A DNA stretch of 64,000 nt from Rhizobium pisi (GTDB lineage: Bacteria > Pseudomonadota > Alphaproteobacteria > Rhizobiales > Rhizobiaceae): contig NZ_RJJT01000003.1 of NCBI RefSeq assembly GCF_003938655.1, forward strand, positions 293,810 to 357,809, in the 5' to 3' direction. The notes below the pieces were generated by a model that was not told the origin of the DNA, made no database searches, and saw nothing but the letters and a program-made list of their open reading frames with translations. A program made the position numbers and the translations under genes. The stretch's first letter is position 1; every line of letters begins with the position of its first letter. Positions 40,659-49,012 of the stretch are shown piece after piece.

Positions 40659-41354
40659 TCAGACGACGTCGAGCGACAGCGTGGCGATGCCGTCGATGCC
40701 GCAGGTGATGCGATCGCCCCTCGAAACCGCGCCGACGCCGGCGGGCGTGCCGGTCATGATGATATCGCCGGGCGCCAGGGTGAAGAGCTTCGAGAGTTCG
40801 GCGATAATCTCCGGCACCTTCCAGATCATCTGGTTGAGATTGCCGTCCTGGGCGCGCCTGCCGTTCTGCTCCAGCCAGATCCGCCCTTCGGCGGGATGGC
40901 CGAGGCGGCTTGCCGGCACGATCGCCGAGACGGGGGCGGAATGTTCGAAGGCCTTGGCGAGCTCCCAGGGGCGGCCGAGCTTCTTGGCCTCACCCTGCAG
41001 GTCGCGGCGGGTGAAATCGATGCCGACGGCATAGCCGTAGATGCAGTCGAGCGCATCTGCGGCCTGAATGTTCGCGCCGCCCGATTTCAGCGCCAGCACG
41101 CATTCGACCTCGTAATGCACGTCGGATGACAGTGGCGGATAGGGAAAGGCGTTGCCTGCCGGCAGCAGGTTGTCGGCGTTTTTCTGGAAGAAGAAGGGCG
41201 GCTCGCGGCTGGGGTCATGGCCCATCTCGATCGCGTGGTCGGCATAATTGCGCCCGACGCAATAGACGCGGCGCACCGGAAAGCGCCCGTCGCTGTCTTC
41301 GACCGGCAGCAGAACCGGTGCGGGACGCGGAATGACGGTGACGGGATGGGGCAT
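40659..41354 (-). CDS. Fumarylacetoacetate hydrolase (FAH)-family protein
   Basis: This 231-residue FAH-fold protein contains VYCVGRNYADHAIEMGHDP, PFFFQKNADNLLP, the divalent-metal site HYEVECVLALK with GIDFTRRDLQ, and the terminal loop APGDIIMTGTPAGVGAVSRGD. Close families are fumarylpyruvate hydrolase (gentisate pathway) and oxaloacetate/acylpyruvate hydrolases. No other aromatic-catabolism genes are near. It is probably co-transcribed with the gamma-CA-like gene. Confidence 0.92.
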   Translation of the reverse strand: MPHPVTVIPRPAPVLLPVEDSDGRFPVRRVYCVGRNYADHAIEMGHDPSREPPFFFQKNADNLLPAGNAFPYPPLSSDVHYEVECVLALKSGGANIQAADALDCIYGYAVGIDFTRRDLQGEAKKLGRPWELAKAFEHSAPVSAIVPASRLGHPAEGRIWLEQNGRRAQDGNLNQMIWKVPEIIAELSKLFTLAPGDIIMTGTPAGVGAVSRGDRITCGIDGIATLSLDVV

Positions 41355-41431
41355 AGGGGCTCTTCCTGTTTATCGAGTCTTTGGCTCATCTTAGACGGAA
41401 AACAGCGCGGCGGGGAAGCATTCTCGGCGCA

Positions 41432-41460
41432 TTGACGCTGCCGTCGCAGGGCGATATCGT
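41432..41460 (+). promoter_or_regulatory. Sigma-70-type promoter of a leaderless leader peptide
   Basis: TTGACG (41432-41437), a 17-bp spacer and TATCGT (41455-41460) form a good promoter. Transcription would start at about 41466-41468, at or next to the ATG of the leader peptide. Confidence 0.65.
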
Positions 41461-41467
41461 TTCTGCC

Positions 41468-41536
41468 ATGAGCCGGATTTTCGCAGTTTCCACGACGTCT
41501 ACGACCACCGCCTGGCGGTGGGTGGCAGACGCGTGA
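41468..41536 (+). CDS. Putative 22-residue leader peptide
   Basis: The frame begins at ATG 41468 (MSRIFAVS), contains a Thr run and two Trp codons (TTSTTTAWRW, with TGG at 41513 and 41519), and stops at 41534. It has no Shine-Dalgarno and sits at the predicted 5' end of the transcript, like the leaderless trpL peptide of other rhizobia. It is followed by a terminator and then a nucleotidyltransferase gene. Translation has not been shown. Confidence 0.55.
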   Translation: MSRIFAVSTTSTTTAWRWVADA

Positions 41537-41591
41537 ACTGAATCCGTTCATTGCAGAAGACACCAACCCGCCGGAAACGAGCGGGTTTTTT
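41505..41591 (+). promoter_or_regulatory. Transcription attenuator with alternative stem-loops
   Basis: Segment 1 (CCACCGCC, 41505-41512) pairs with segment 2 (GGCGGTGG, 41514-41521), with the innermost pairs open. Segment 2 extended (GGCGGTGGGTGG, 41514-41525) can instead pair with segment 3 (CCAACCCGCC, 41563-41572). Segment 3 also forms the terminator stem AACCCGC (41565-41571)/GCGGGTT (41581-41587), followed by TTTTTT. A ribosome stalled at the Thr/Trp codons would cover segment 1 and favour readthrough. Confidence 0.6.
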
Positions 41592-41626
41592 GTTGCCGCT
41601 CGTCTCCCGCATTCGAGGACGAGATC

Positions 41627-42379
41627 GTGGACGATATCCAAACGCATAACCTTGCCGAGCGGGCGCTCGCCGTCGCCCGCCGCTGCGTCGCCAGCCGCTA
41701 TGACGGAGCGGCTTTCGCTTATGTCGCCGGCTCCATCATGCGCGGCGAGGGCACCGAGTTTTCGGATATCGATCTGGTCGTCGTATTCCCGTCGCTCGAA
41801 AGGGCCTGGCGGGAGTCTTTCACGCTGGAGGGTTTTCCCGTCGAGGCCTTCGTTCACGATGAACAGACCCTGGCGCATTACCTGCATGCGGATGCAGACA
41901 GCGGCTATCCGATCATGGCCAATATGGTCGCGACAGGCAGCATAGTAGGACCGGACATCGAGCGCGCCCGCGCCGTCCAGGCAAAGGCAGCAGGAATGCT
42001 GGCAGCAGGGCCGAAACCTCTTGCAGGTCCTGCCTATGATGCGTTGCGCTATCAGGTGACCGATCTGGCCGACGATCTGCGCGGCGTCCGCCCGCCCGAA
42101 GAGATCGCCGCCATCGCCGCGCTGCTTTATCAGAAGCTTGCTGACCTGATCCTGCTCGGACGCGGCGCATGGAGCGGTCGGGGCAAATGGGCGCCGCGCC
42201 TGATGAAGAGGCTCGATGCGCAATTGGCGACCGAATTCGACGCGGCGTTCAGACTGGCGGCAGCGGGTGACGGTGCCCGATTCCTGGCTTTGGCCGATCG
42301 GGAACTTGCCTTGCACGGCGGCCGCTATTTCGACGAATTCCGGCAGGAGGCTCCGCTGGAGGCGCGACGGCTGGGGTAA
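41627..42379 (+). CDS. Nucleotidyltransferase-domain protein
   Basis: This 250-residue protein has the NTase core: GSIMRGEGTEFSDIDLVVVFPS carries the GS motif and the metal-binding D-x-D, and a third acidic strand follows (FPVEAFVHDE). The C-terminal half is helical, in the manner of kanamycin/aminoglycoside nucleotidyltransferases. The acceptor could be a drug, a protein or RNA. The start is GTG 41627 after GAGGACGAGATC, 35 bp past the attenuator T-run. The upstream leader peptide implies control by ribosome stalling. Confidence 0.85.
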   Translation: MDDIQTHNLAERALAVARRCVASRYDGAAFAYVAGSIMRGEGTEFSDIDLVVVFPSLERAWRESFTLEGFPVEAFVHDEQTLAHYLHADADSGYPIMANMVATGSIVGPDIERARAVQAKAAGMLAAGPKPLAGPAYDALRYQVTDLADDLRGVRPPEEIAAIAALLYQKLADLILLGRGAWSGRGKWAPRLMKRLDAQLATEFDAAFRLAAAGDGARFLALADRELALHGGRYFDEFRQEAPLEARRLG

Positions 42380-42423
42380 CTGGGTGTCGGTCATATTGGC
42401 GAGTTTTGAAAATTGGATGGAAG

Positions 42424-42978
42424 ATGCTTGAGAACACATTCAAGGATGTCTTGCAGCCGGTAGTGAGGCGCACGGACAGATTGCGCCTCAGACCTCCCGC
42501 GGAAGGGGATGTCGATTTCCTGACCCGGCTTTTTTCGCGGCCGGAACTGGTCGCACACCGACCGGTGCCCCGGCCTGATACGCCGGAGGAAAGTGCAGCG
42601 CGGCTTGCGCGCGACGTCGGGCATTGGAAAGATCACGGGTTCGGGCGTTGGGCGGTTGAGGCAGACGATGCCTTGATAGGATTTGGCGGTGTGACCGTTT
42701 CCAAGGAATTCGACGGCCTCAATCTTTCATATCATCTGCAACCTGAAAGCTGGGGGCGGGGCTATGCCACGGAATTGGTCAGGGAAACCCTGACATTTGC
42801 CTTCGATGATCTGCAGGCGGATCGCGTGATCGGATTGGTTCGCACCGCCAATGCCGCTTCGAAACGCATCCTCGAAAAATGTGGCTTCATCTTCGAGCGT
42901 GAGGTGATGTTGCACGGCGCGCCGACCAACATGTACGCCGTTGGCAAGACGAGCGATATAAACGGACATCGTCCGTAG
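42424..42978 (+). CDS. GNAT-family N-acetyltransferase (RimJ/RimL-like)
   Basis: This 184-residue protein contains TDRLRLRPPAEGDVDFLTRLFSRPELVAHRP and the acetyl-CoA binding motif A region LNLSYHLQPESWGRGYATELVRETLTFAFDDLQADRVIGLVRTANAASKRILEKCGFIFERE. It acetylates an unknown amine, for example a protein N-terminus. ATG 42424 is preceded by GGATGGAAG. Confidence 0.9.
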   Translation: MLENTFKDVLQPVVRRTDRLRLRPPAEGDVDFLTRLFSRPELVAHRPVPRPDTPEESAARLARDVGHWKDHGFGRWAVEADDALIGFGGVTVSKEFDGLNLSYHLQPESWGRGYATELVRETLTFAFDDLQADRVIGLVRTANAASKRILEKCGFIFEREVMLHGAPTNMYAVGKTSDINGHRP

Positions 42979-43182
42979 GTCATGGATGAGGAGAGGTCGC
43001 CGCCAGTCTCATAGATCGGCAAGGACGCGGTGGGGCCGTCGATGATGAGGTCCGACGCCCAGCGCTTCCAGGCCCATCCCTGGCTGAGAGCGCTTTGCTT
43101 GCTCTTGCCGACGTGCCGAAAGCGCAGACAGCCAATGACCGCAATTGGAGACCTCGAGAAAGCGCGTCTTAATCAATGTCGG

Positions 43183-44091
43183 TCACCACGATGCGGCCAG
43201 CATGACATCAGCACCGTCCATGACATAGGTCGCATAGCGATGGTCGCGGATCAGGCTTATCTTTTGCCCCAGCCATTCGAGCAGCATGAAATAGGAAGGA
43301 CCGCCCGACGGTTCGGCTGATACCAGCAATATTTCCCGGCCTTCCAGCCAAGCCGGTTCGATCCTGACTGGCGGATACTCGGCATAATAGGTGAAAAATC
43401 GACCGACGTCGGCGGCACCGGAGATTTCCGGCCGTCGCGCCTGACGAAGCCGAACATCCTGCGCCAGCATGCGACGCAAAGCGTCCCAGTCTCGGGCGTT
43501 GAAGAGCGCTGCAAAGTTCAGGACCTCGGGACTCGGCGGTGGTGGAACCTCGGAGCGCACGTCGGAGATGGCGCGCAATCTTGCCCGACCGCGCGACAGA
43601 TGGGCCTTGACGGCATCGACACTCAGTTCCAGCAGTGCTGCGATGTCCCCAAGTGACTCTCCCAACACATCCTTGAGGATCACCGCGCTGCGTTGCGGTA
43701 CCGGCAATTCTGCAAAGTGGCCGAGGGCGATCCGCACCGCGTCCTGCCGGATCAGCGCGTCCTCCGGACCGACGGCGCTGATATCGGCCAGATCGAAAGC
43801 CATCTCAAGTGGCTCCGATCGGCGCGTACTGCGCTGGCGCAGGGCATCTATGGCTCTGTTATGGACAATGCGAAATAGCCAGGGTCGCAGCGGCGTGCCC
43901 GGCGGGATCGAGCCAGCCGTCGCAAATACCCTGGCAAACGCATCCTGAATCACATCCTCGCCGTCGATCACCGAACCCACCAGACGAGCAGCATAGCGGT
44001 GCAGTTCGGGGCGAAGCGCGTCCGCTTCGCTCGCGAGCGCTGCGAGCAGAGTTTTCCTCTCTTCGTCTTCGAGAGCAGCGTCTTCTGTCAT
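43183..44091 (-). CDS. ECF RNA polymerase sigma factor with SnoaL-like C-terminal domain
   Basis: This is a 302-residue protein. Sigma region 2 (about 25-95) includes RYAARLVGSVIDGEDVIQDAFARVFA and RPWLFRIVHNRAIDALR. Region 4 (about 130-185) includes LPVPQRSAVILKDVLGESLGDIAALLELSVDAVKAHLSRGRARLR. An NTF2/SnoaL-like extension follows (about 200-302). Such extensions replace anti-sigma factors in several ECF groups and tune activity. The ATG overlaps the SDR stop (ATGA), so the two genes are coupled. Confidence 0.9.
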   Translation of the reverse strand: MTEDAALEDEERKTLLAALASEADALRPELHRYAARLVGSVIDGEDVIQDAFARVFATAGSIPPGTPLRPWLFRIVHNRAIDALRQRSTRRSEPLEMAFDLADISAVGPEDALIRQDAVRIALGHFAELPVPQRSAVILKDVLGESLGDIAALLELSVDAVKAHLSRGRARLRAISDVRSEVPPPPSPEVLNFAALFNARDWDALRRMLAQDVRLRQARRPEISGAADVGRFFTYYAEYPPVRIEPAWLEGREILLVSAEPSGGPSYFMLLEWLGQKISLIRDHRYATYVMDGADVMLAASW

Positions 44092-44831
44092 TCGATGACC
44101 GTCACACCCGTATCCCCGCGTACTGCGTAGACCATGGCCTCGGCGAGGCCCGTTCTGCCGATCAGGTCGGCGACCATATCGCCAAAAGCCCGCGGCGTCA
44201 TCTCCGGCCAGGTGGCGGCCTGTTCGGCAAATGTCCGACCCGCCGCCGCGGCATAGGCCGCGATGCCGGTATCGCCCACACCGGTTCCGGTAAACATCTG
44301 CCGGGGAACGATGACCCGGAAGCGCAGAGCCAGGCCGAGCTCCGCCGACAGGCCCTCGGCATATTTTGCAATGAACCACTGCGCGCGCTTGGCTCCCGCA
44401 TAACCGCCCGATAGCGGCGACCCCTGCACGGCGGCCCCGCTGGAGACCAGGACGACAAGCCCGCCCGGCGTCATCGGCAACGTCAGAGCCGCCTGTACCC
44501 AGTGCAGCGCGGCCTTGACGTCCACATTCCAGTTGGTGGTGAATGCCTCCCAGCCAATCCGGTCGATCCGTTCCGTGGGCGGTTCTGCGCCGGCATTCAT
44601 GATGACGAGATCGGGTCGCGTCTGGTCCATGATCCGCCATGCCGCGTCGACATCGGTTGCATCAGCCGATATCGCGGTGACGGCCGGTTGCTCGCCTGGC
44701 CCCTGCACGGCCGTCGCGTTTCGGGCTACCACGGTGACTTCGGCCGCGCGAACCACAAATGCCTCGGCGAGCCCCCTGCCCAAGCCGCGACTCCCGCCAA
44801 CGACCACGATTCGCTTTCCTTCCAGATCCAT
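44088..44831 (-). CDS. Short-chain dehydrogenase/reductase
   Basis: This 247-residue SDR has the NAD(P)-binding GGSRGLGRG, NAG in VIMNAGAEPP, the catalytic Ser in VVLVSSGAAV and YAGAK as the YxxxK motif. The substrate is unknown. It is the first gene of a two-gene unit with the ECF sigma factor. Oxidoreductases frequently neighbour SnoaL-containing ECF factors and may be their targets. Confidence 0.9.
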   Translation of the reverse strand: MDLEGKRIVVVGGSRGLGRGLAEAFVVRAAEVTVVARNATAVQGPGEQPAVTAISADATDVDAAWRIMDQTRPDLVIMNAGAEPPTERIDRIGWEAFTTNWNVDVKAALHWVQAALTLPMTPGGLVVLVSSGAAVQGSPLSGGYAGAKRAQWFIAKYAEGLSAELGLALRFRVIVPRQMFTGTGVGDTGIAAYAAAAGRTFAEQAATWPEMTPRAFGDMVADLIGRTGLAEAMVYAVRGDTGVTVIE

Positions 44832-45106
44832 TTCTCAGTCCTCATTTGGGTCGGGTCCGACCGCTCGACGACGGTCACAACAACGACGTTCCAACAAGGT
44901 GAAAAGAGTCATCGCCATCTGCGATTTGTGGGGACCAGCGTCTAAAAGTATGACTCGACCGAAATTCGGCGGTGATCGATTTCCACTTCGTGGACAGACA
45001 CAACGGAGGTCTGGCAGCCGAAGCCTCGCGAACCAGCCCGATAAGCAACGAGGCCGATGTCTGCTTGGCGCCTGAAGCGGTCACTGGGAAAGCATTGCGC
45101 TCGTCC

Positions 45107-46078
45107 TCAGGCTTTGGTCGCCTCCGCTCTGGCCGCTGGCTTCAGCAGGATGATGAGAAGCAAGCCGGCGACTATGAGCGCCGCGCCTTCGAGATGATAG
45201 CGTTGCAACTGTTCGCCGAGGAACAGGTAGGCGAGCACGGCGATAAAGATCGTCTGGATGTAAAGCAGCACGCCCGCCCGCGCCGCCCCCAGGGCCTCGA
45301 TGCTGCGATTGAAGAGATAATACATAACCGCGCCGCCCGGGATCGCGACATAGCCGAGCGCGATAAGGCCGCTTGTATTCAGCGTCGAGCGCTCGTCGGA
45401 GACAAGCTCAAACAGGTAGAAGGGCAGCGCCGTCAGCACCGCCGCACCGAGGAGGAGTACCAGGAGCGCAAGGCGATTCACGTCGAATTTCGCCCGGCGG
45501 AGCAGGACGGTATAGAGGCTGAAACAGAACGCGCCAGCGACGATCCACAGCTCTCCGGGATTGAGGTCGAGACGCAAGAGCGCAGCCGGGCTGGCCTTGA
45601 CGATGATGACTACGATCCCAAGAAAGGCGAGGATCGATCCGATCACCTGCCAGCGTCCCATCGGCTCAGCCAGAATGAAACGGGCAAGAATCATGGTGAT
45701 GATCGGGATCAGGGCGATGATGATGCCGGCGGTCGTAGCATCGGCGTGTTCGAGGCCGACAAAAATCAGGCCCTGGCAGATCGCGAGCCCCATACCGCCG
45801 ATGGCGAGCAGCTCGAGGCCGCGAGCCCGCACGAGCGCGACCATGGCGCCGAAATGTCGGTACACGATCGGCATCAGGATCGCCCAGGCGATCAGCACGC
45901 GCCAGAAGCAAAGCGCCCAGGGCGGCATCTCCGAAGAAACCCATTTCGCGGCGATATAGACGCCGGCCGACAGCAGCCAGCAGAAAACCCCCACGGAATA
46001 GGCGGCTGCAAGCGAACCGCCCGCCGCCTGTTCCGTCCCGACCGTGTCACGATGGACCGCCAAGACATGTATCGCCAT
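45107..46078 (-). CDS. EamA/DMT-family transporter
   Basis: This inner-membrane protein of about 323 residues has ten TM segments in two EamA repeats (SVGVFCWLLSAGVYIAAKWVSSEMPPWALCFWRVLIAWAILMP and WIVAGAFCFSLYTVLLRRAKFDVNRLALLVLLLGA...). Family members export amino acids or other small metabolites. ATG 46078 is used; an upstream GTG at 46096 is possible. It ends in TM10 and a short Ala-rich tail. Confidence 0.9.
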   Translation of the reverse strand: MAIHVLAVHRDTVGTEQAAGGSLAAAYSVGVFCWLLSAGVYIAAKWVSSEMPPWALCFWRVLIAWAILMPIVYRHFGAMVALVRARGLELLAIGGMGLAICQGLIFVGLEHADATTAGIIIALIPIITMILARFILAEPMGRWQVIGSILAFLGIVVIIVKASPAALLRLDLNPGELWIVAGAFCFSLYTVLLRRAKFDVNRLALLVLLLGAAVLTALPFYLFELVSDERSTLNTSGLIALGYVAIPGGAVMYYLFNRSIEALGAARAGVLLYIQTIFIAVLAYLFLGEQLQRYHLEGAALIVAGLLLIILLKPAARAEATKA

Positions 46079-46451
46079 AGCCCGGTTATGCCACAATTCC
46101 CGAGCGCTGCACAGATGAAGGCGGCGGCACTTCGCCTATTGCGCAAGGCCGACCTCCGGCGTCGGCGGGCCGGGCGGAAGAACGCCTTGGCCGGGTAGCG
46201 CCAACACCGGGAATTGGGCTGCGCGTTGACCGATGAATGGTGGCTTTCGACCGGGGTCGTATGAAAAGGGACATTGCGAGCGGGGCCGCGGGATCGACGG
46301 AAACTAGCCGTGAGCCGGCCGGCATCCGAATACACCAGCCTCGGGACGCGTGCGCTCGGTGCAGCGATGCGCTCCTGCGATGATGCGTGCCGTGACAGGC
46401 GGGTGAGGCGAGTTCGGCAGCAATGCGGTCGCGGGAAGTTTCAGCCGATGA
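46079..46451. other. Intergenic region with one copy of a 65-bp repeat
   Basis: This 373-bp gap contains the first copy of a 65-bp direct repeat (46109-46173) and no supported gene. Confidence 0.6.
46109..46173 (+). repeat. 65-bp direct repeat, copy 1
   Basis: The unit starts GCACAGATGAAGGCGGCGG and ends GTCGGCGGGCCGG. Copy 2 at 49022-49086 differs at 5 of 65 positions and is in the same orientation. The pair flanks the TetR-hydrolase-isochorismatase group. Confidence 0.85.
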
Positions 46452-47111
46452 TCAGAACTCGGGGCCGCGCATCCCGTGCAGGAGCAGGGGCAGGATCAGC
46501 CGCATCGTCCCTTCGACATCCTCCGGATCGCAGACGCCACCGCTCAGATGCTTCGCGCGGCCGCCATCGGCCATGATGTAGAGCATAGTGCCGATCATCA
46601 TCTGGAAGGCCCAGACGATTTCGGCCTCGCTGCGGCCGGGCAGTGCGCCCTTGAGCGCCTTGATCGTTGCAGTGGCGGCGGGGTCGAACATCTCCTTGAT
46701 GATCCCGCGCTGCGCGGAGCGCGGATCGGTGGCCTCCCGCGCAAGCAGCACGCCGAAATTCGCACTGCCTTCGATCTTGCGCAGCGACAACATCGGCATC
46801 AGCGCCGCCTTGATGATCATCTCGAGCCGGCGCTCGCGATTGTCCTCCATTTCGGCGAGAGCAAGGCCCGCCAGGCGCTGCGCGTTTGTGTTGGGATCAC
46901 GCGCCCTGAACACTTCGCGATAGAGCCCGAGCTTGTTCTTGAAGTGGTAGCTGACGAGCGCGACCGGGACGTCCGAATTGACGGCGACCTGCCGCAGCGA
47001 GGTTCCCTCGAACCCCATTTCGGCGAAGATCTGCTCGGCGGTCTTGAGGATGCGCTCTCGGGCGCTGCTGTCGCCGGTCGCTTCGGCATGGCGTTGGGTC
47101 TTGGGCTTCAT
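46452..47111 (-). CDS. TetR-family regulator
   Basis: This 219-residue protein has the TetR HTH at about 15-62 (ARERILKTAEQIFAEMGFEGTSLRQVAVNSDVPVALVSYHFKNKLGLYREVF). A C-terminal domain follows that matches the CecR/YbiH-type TetR_C (about 80-219). It is divergent from the secreted hydrolase gene, with about 150 bp of AT-rich DNA between, and probably represses it. ATG 47111 is used because a 20-residue extension enters the promoter. Confidence 0.9.
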   Translation of the reverse strand: MKPKTQRHAEATGDSSARERILKTAEQIFAEMGFEGTSLRQVAVNSDVPVALVSYHFKNKLGLYREVFRARDPNTNAQRLAGLALAEMEDNRERRLEMIIKAALMPMLSLRKIEGSANFGVLLAREATDPRSAQRGIIKEMFDPAATATIKALKGALPGRSEAEIVWAFQMMIGTMLYIMADGGRAKHLSGGVCDPEDVEGTMRLILPLLLHGMRGPEF

Positions 47112-47260
47112 CGAATGCTTGCTGCCTTTCCTGAGTCGTCTGGAGCATATTACACGACAAAAAAAACTGATCAAGTTTTCAAAAAAGATGTTTACATGAA
47201 CAAATTTCCTGTCATGCTAATCGTCACCGGCCGAGTTACCGGCTGCTGAGGAGTGCCACC

Positions 47261-48199
47261 ATGAGAAAGTTCGCTTCACGTGCCCTGACCTCAATCGGCG
47301 CATTGATGCTTGCTGCGGCGACGCCCGCGTCGGCCCAGGTACTGCCCTATCCGACGTCGTTCAAGACCGAGACCGTCGCCACAGACGGCACCTCGAGACT
47401 CTTCGTCCGCATCGGCGGACATGGCCCCGCAGTGGTGCTGCTCCACGGCTTCGGCGAGACCGGCGACATGTGGTCGCCACTCGCGAGGGCGTTGATGGTC
47501 GATCACACCGTCATCGTGCCCGATCTGCGCGGCATGGGCCTCTCGGACCATCCCGCCGGTGGCTATGACAAGGCGACGCAAGCGCGTGACGTCGCCGCCA
47601 TTCTCGACAAGCTGCATATCGATCACTTCGCGCTAGTGACGCACGATATCGGCAACATGGTGGGTTTCGCGCTCGCGACGCAGCAGCCGGATCGCGTGAT
47701 CCGGTTCGTGCTGATGGATGCGCCCATTCCTGGCATCGGGCCGTGGGACGACATCCTCAAGAGCCCGCTGCTCTGGCATTTCCGCTTCGGCGGGCCGGAC
47801 ATGGAGCGGCTGGTCGCGGGCCGCGAGCGCATCTATCTCGATCGCTTCTGGAACGAATTCTCCGCCGATCCCGCGCGGTTCGACGAGGCTTCGCGCGAGC
47901 ACTATGCGGCGCTCTATGCGCGCCCCGGGGGCATGCATTCGGGCTTCGCCCAATTCGCTGCCTTCGATCAGGACGTGATCGACAACCGCGCCTGGCGGGC
48001 GAAGGGCACGAAGCTGCCGATGCCAGTCCTCGCGATCGGCGGCGACAAGTCGTTTGGTCCGATGATGGCGGTCGTCATGCGCGACGCCGCTTCGAACGTG
48101 ACCGAAGCCGTGGTGCCGGGATCGGGCCATTGGCTGATGGAAGAGCAGCCCGAGGCAACCATCACGCTCATCACAGCCTTTTTGGAGCCGGGCACGTAA
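47261..48199 (+). CDS. Secreted alpha/beta hydrolase with Asp nucleophile (epoxide hydrolase/dehalogenase-like)
   Basis: This 312-residue protein has a signal peptide (MRKFASRALTSIGALMLAAATPASA). The alpha/beta fold shows the oxyanion HGFGETGDMW, nucleophile D129 in LVTHDIGNMVG and H290 in GSGHWLMEEQP. An aspartate nucleophile is typical of epoxide hydrolases and haloalkane/haloacetate dehalogenases rather than esterases. It lies upstream of the isochorismatase gene and divergent from the TetR gene. Confidence 0.9.
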   Translation: MRKFASRALTSIGALMLAAATPASAQVLPYPTSFKTETVATDGTSRLFVRIGGHGPAVVLLHGFGETGDMWSPLARALMVDHTVIVPDLRGMGLSDHPAGGYDKATQARDVAAILDKLHIDHFALVTHDIGNMVGFALATQQPDRVIRFVLMDAPIPGIGPWDDILKSPLLWHFRFGGPDMERLVAGRERIYLDRFWNEFSADPARFDEASREHYAALYARPGGMHSGFAQFAAFDQDVIDNRAWRAKGTKLPMPVLAIGGDKSFGPMMAVVMRDAASNVTEAVVPGSGHWLMEEQPEATITLITAFLEPGT

Positions 48200-48400
48200 G
48201 CGTCCGAACCACGATCCTGATCCCGCCGGTGGCGTTGCTGCCAGTGGCCACTAATACGGACTATGCGAACGCGGGCGCCGCCCCGTATCGCTGACCGCTT
48301 GCTGCTCAAACATTGCTTTCGATTTCAAGCCGGCGGGCGCCCGGCAATGCCTCCCTGCGTCCAAAGCACTTCAACCTCGAACTCTAGGAAAGGAACTACC

Positions 48401-49012
48401 ATGACGTCTCCTGCCACCATCCGCGATCCACTCGCCGACCATATGCTGACGCCACAGAATGCGGCGCTTGTCATCATCGACTTCCAGCCCGTCCAGGTCG
48501 GCTCGATCGCCACCATGAACAAGCGCCTGCTGATCGAAAACGTCACGGCGCTCGCCCGCACCGCCAGGCTTTACGATCTTCCGGTCGTGCTCTCGACCGT
48601 CAATGTCGCGACAGGGCGCAACGCACCGACGATCCATCAGATCACCGATGCGCTACCCGGGGTGGTCCCGATCGACAGGACCTCGATCAATGCCTGGGAG
48701 GACGAGGATTTCGCCAACGCGGTCAAGGCCACCGGCCGCAAGAAGTTGATCATGGTCGCTCTGTGGACTGAGGTCTGCCTGGTCTTCCCCGCGCTCGATG
48801 CGCTGCGCGAAGGCTTCGAAGTCTATGCCGTGGTCGATGCCGTCGGCGGCACCTCGGAGGCGGCGCATCGCGCCGGGCTCGACCGGATCGTTCAGGCGGG
48901 CGGAGTGCCGGTCAGCTGGATCCAGCTTGCCTGCGAGCTGCAGCGGGACTGGAACCGCGACGCCACCGTCCCGGGCTTTGCCGAAATCGTCTTCGCCGAA
49001 GTCGGCCATTGA
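48401..49012 (+). CDS. Isochorismatase-family cysteine hydrolase (YcaC-like)
   Basis: This 203-residue protein has the cysteine-hydrolase triad: D27 in LVIIDFQPVQ, a Lys at 114-115 (TGRKKLIMVAL) and C126 in WTEVCLVFPA. YcaC-like members hydrolyse small amides or unknown metabolites. ATG 48401 follows GGAAAGGAACTACC. It is probably co-transcribed with the upstream hydrolase, although 200 bp separate them. Confidence 0.9.
   Translation: MTSPATIRDPLADHMLTPQNAALVIIDFQPVQVGSIATMNKRLLIENVTALARTARLYDLPVVLSTVNVATGRNAPTIHQITDALPGVVPIDRTSINAWEDEDFANAVKATGRKKLIMVALWTEVCLVFPALDALREGFEVYAVVDAVGGTSEAAHRAGLDRIVQAGGVPVSWIQLACELQRDWNRDATVPGFAEIVFAEVGH

Noticed and set aside
44875..45084. 69-codon minus-strand frame between SDR and EamA genes
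   Set aside because: It has no start signal or motif; it is probably decayed intergenic DNA.
44972..46198. 408-codon plus-strand frame
   Set aside because: It is antisense to the EamA transporter; its composition is Asp/Arg/Gln-rich without motifs.
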